Source: CAZPNX01 sp964518765
GTDB lineage: Bacteria; Edwardsbacteria; AC1; EtOH8
DNA: 38,791 bases
Assembly: GCA_964518765.1 (NCBI GenBank)
Contig: CAZFJC010000024.1
Coordinates: forward strand, 1 to 38,791
Reading direction: 5' to 3'
In this document: piece by piece, positions 38,195 through 38,791 of the stretch
Position numbering within the stretch: position 1 is the stretch's first letter
How the letters are laid out: each line of letters opens with the position of its first letter
Notes under the pieces: generated by a model
What the model saw: the letters and a program-made list of their open reading frames with translations, nothing else
Told to the model about the DNA's origin: nothing
Database searches by the model: none
Position numbers and translations under genes: made by a program

Positions 38195-38791
38195 CTATCT
38201 GACCAGCGTCAGCCGCTGGCTGCTGGAAACGCCCCCGGCCGTCATCCGCACCAGGTACACCCCGTTGGCCAGCCTCCGGCCCTGGCCGTCGCGGCCGTCC
38301 CAGCGGACGCCGTAGCGGCCCGGCAGCTGGGTACGGTCGACCAGTGTCCGCACCAGCTGTCCGGCCACGTTGTAGACCGCCAGGCGCACCGGCCCGCCCG
38401 CTGCCAACTGGTAATTGATGGTTGTTGTCTGGTTGAAAGGATTGGGTCTCCCGTGCTCCATCAGGGTGGCGGAGGGCACCCCGAAGGCACCGGCCAGCGC
38501 CGCGCGGATATATTCCTCGCCGCCCACCACCAGCTTCAGGCGTCGCGATGTCTCGCCCGGCTCTGGCGCATACTGGTAGACAAAGCCCTCGGTTATCGGG
38601 AACGACGACTGCCTCACCGGGTCCAACAGCCAGATCCCGGCCTCGGGCGGGATGCCCGGGGACAGCCCGAACTCCAGCGATACCTGCCCTGCGGACGCCA
38701 GCTCGTACTCCCAGGCCTGGCCCTGGCCCAGCTCGGGCCGGAGGTCGGTGGCGTATCTCTCATCGCCGATCCGAAAATACCCGGCCGCCGG
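38195..38791 (-). CDS. C-terminal part of a large secreted protein with sorting domain (5' end outside window)
   Basis: The frame is open from the window edge to the stop at 38195 (198 residues), so the gene begins beyond the window. The visible part opens in a beta-rich region (GYFRIGDERYATDLRPELG...VSLEFGLSPGIPPEAGIWLLD). The last about 85 residues are a FlgD-like Ig/type-A sorting domain: GRPNPFNQTTTINYQL, VYNVAGQLVRTLVD, WDGRDGQG, NGVYLVRM and the end QRLTLVR. It closely parallels the end of the subtilase at 10368, so both proteins probably use the same secretion or anchoring route. Confidence 0.85.
   Translation of the reverse strand, partial: PAAGYFRIGDERYATDLRPELGQGQAWEYELASAGQVSLEFGLSPGIPPEAGIWLLDPVRQSSFPITEGFVYQYAPEPGETSRRLKLVVGGEEYIRAALAGAFGVPSATLMEHGRPNPFNQTTTINYQLAAGGPVRLAVYNVAGQLVRTLVDRTQLPGRYGVRWDGRDGQGRRLANGVYLVRMTAGGVSSSQRLTLVR

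Noticed and set aside
1..38791. tRNA, rRNA or riboswitch genes
   Set aside because: I saw no cloverleaf with a conserved T-loop (GGTTCRANYCC) in an intergenic space, no rRNA signature, and no known riboswitch core before the minus- or plus-strand operons. A covariance search would be needed to exclude them.

Overview
The window looks like a chromosomal segment of an uncultivated, high-GC, Gram-negative-type bacterium. Two secreted proteins end in the FlgD-like Ig / type-A sorting domain (NPF...VYNVAGQ.VRTL...WDGRD...G.Y) that is typical of candidate phyla such as Edwardsbacteria, WOR-3, TA06 and Fermentibacteria and of the wider FCB group. Other pointers are a PEGA/beta-barrel outer-membrane protein, sigma70-type promoters and scattered intergenic micro-repeats. 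The phylum is an inference from this style; no rRNA or tRNA gene is visible.

Layout. 1-2.7 kb: two lower-GC secreted proteins (an M23 peptidase-like protein and a beta-propeller-like protein) in one operon. 2.7-6.4 kb: two ion-pumping NuoL/MrpD-type membrane subunits with their own promoter and no catalytic subunits beside them. 6.5-10.2 kb: CheC-like phosphatase, membrane-anchored TPR-TlpA thioredoxin and CTP synthase (pyrG). 10.3-14.1 kb: a 1244-residue secreted subtilase with a consensus promoter. 14.2-21.1 kb: an accessory region. It holds a chimeric membrane gene, a low-GC pair (a small membrane protein with an in-frame amber codon, then an HNH-like protein), an internally duplicated helical protein, a 21-bp tandem repeat array of 10 units, a type IIG restriction-modification gene packaged as what appears to be a solitary integron cassette with its own attC site, and an 18-codon remnant of a DNA methyltransferase. 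21.2-25.6 kb: DUF2520 protein, MFS transporter, hflX and an AraC/GyrI-type regulator. 25.8-31.8 kb: PF13796-like membrane protein, CsgG-like/PEGA/barrel protein, archaeal-type valS and a ROK kinase. 32.0-35.4 kb: a compact operon behind a perfect TTGACA-17-TATAAT promoter. 35.5-38.8 kb: HAD phosphatase, GroES-like protein, PIN-PhoH ATPase and the C-terminal end of a secreted protein with a sorting domain.

The two most interesting systems are these. (1) The 32-35.4 kb operon encodes two tiny paralogous peptides sharing a WTTLA motif, a DUF2089 zinc-ribbon/HTH regulator, a 30-residue membrane peptide, a DUF4097 'toastrack' protein, two paralogous LiaI/DUF5668-like membrane proteins and a SHOCT-like protein. 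Four of its products carry the same short helical-hairpin motif, so it resembles an elaborated Lia/Yvl/Psp-type envelope-stress module. (2) The restriction-modification gene at 17.5-20.8 kb is bounded by features of an integron gene cassette: complementary R boxes, a hairpin with extrahelical bases, and a stop codon inside the R'' box. It appears inserted next to a broken methyltransferase gene, with no integrase in view.

Most start codons were chosen from ribosome binding sites and promoter positions. Several genes (the MrpD-like subunit, pyrG, valS, the ROK kinase and the PF13796-like protein) start well inside their longest open frame.
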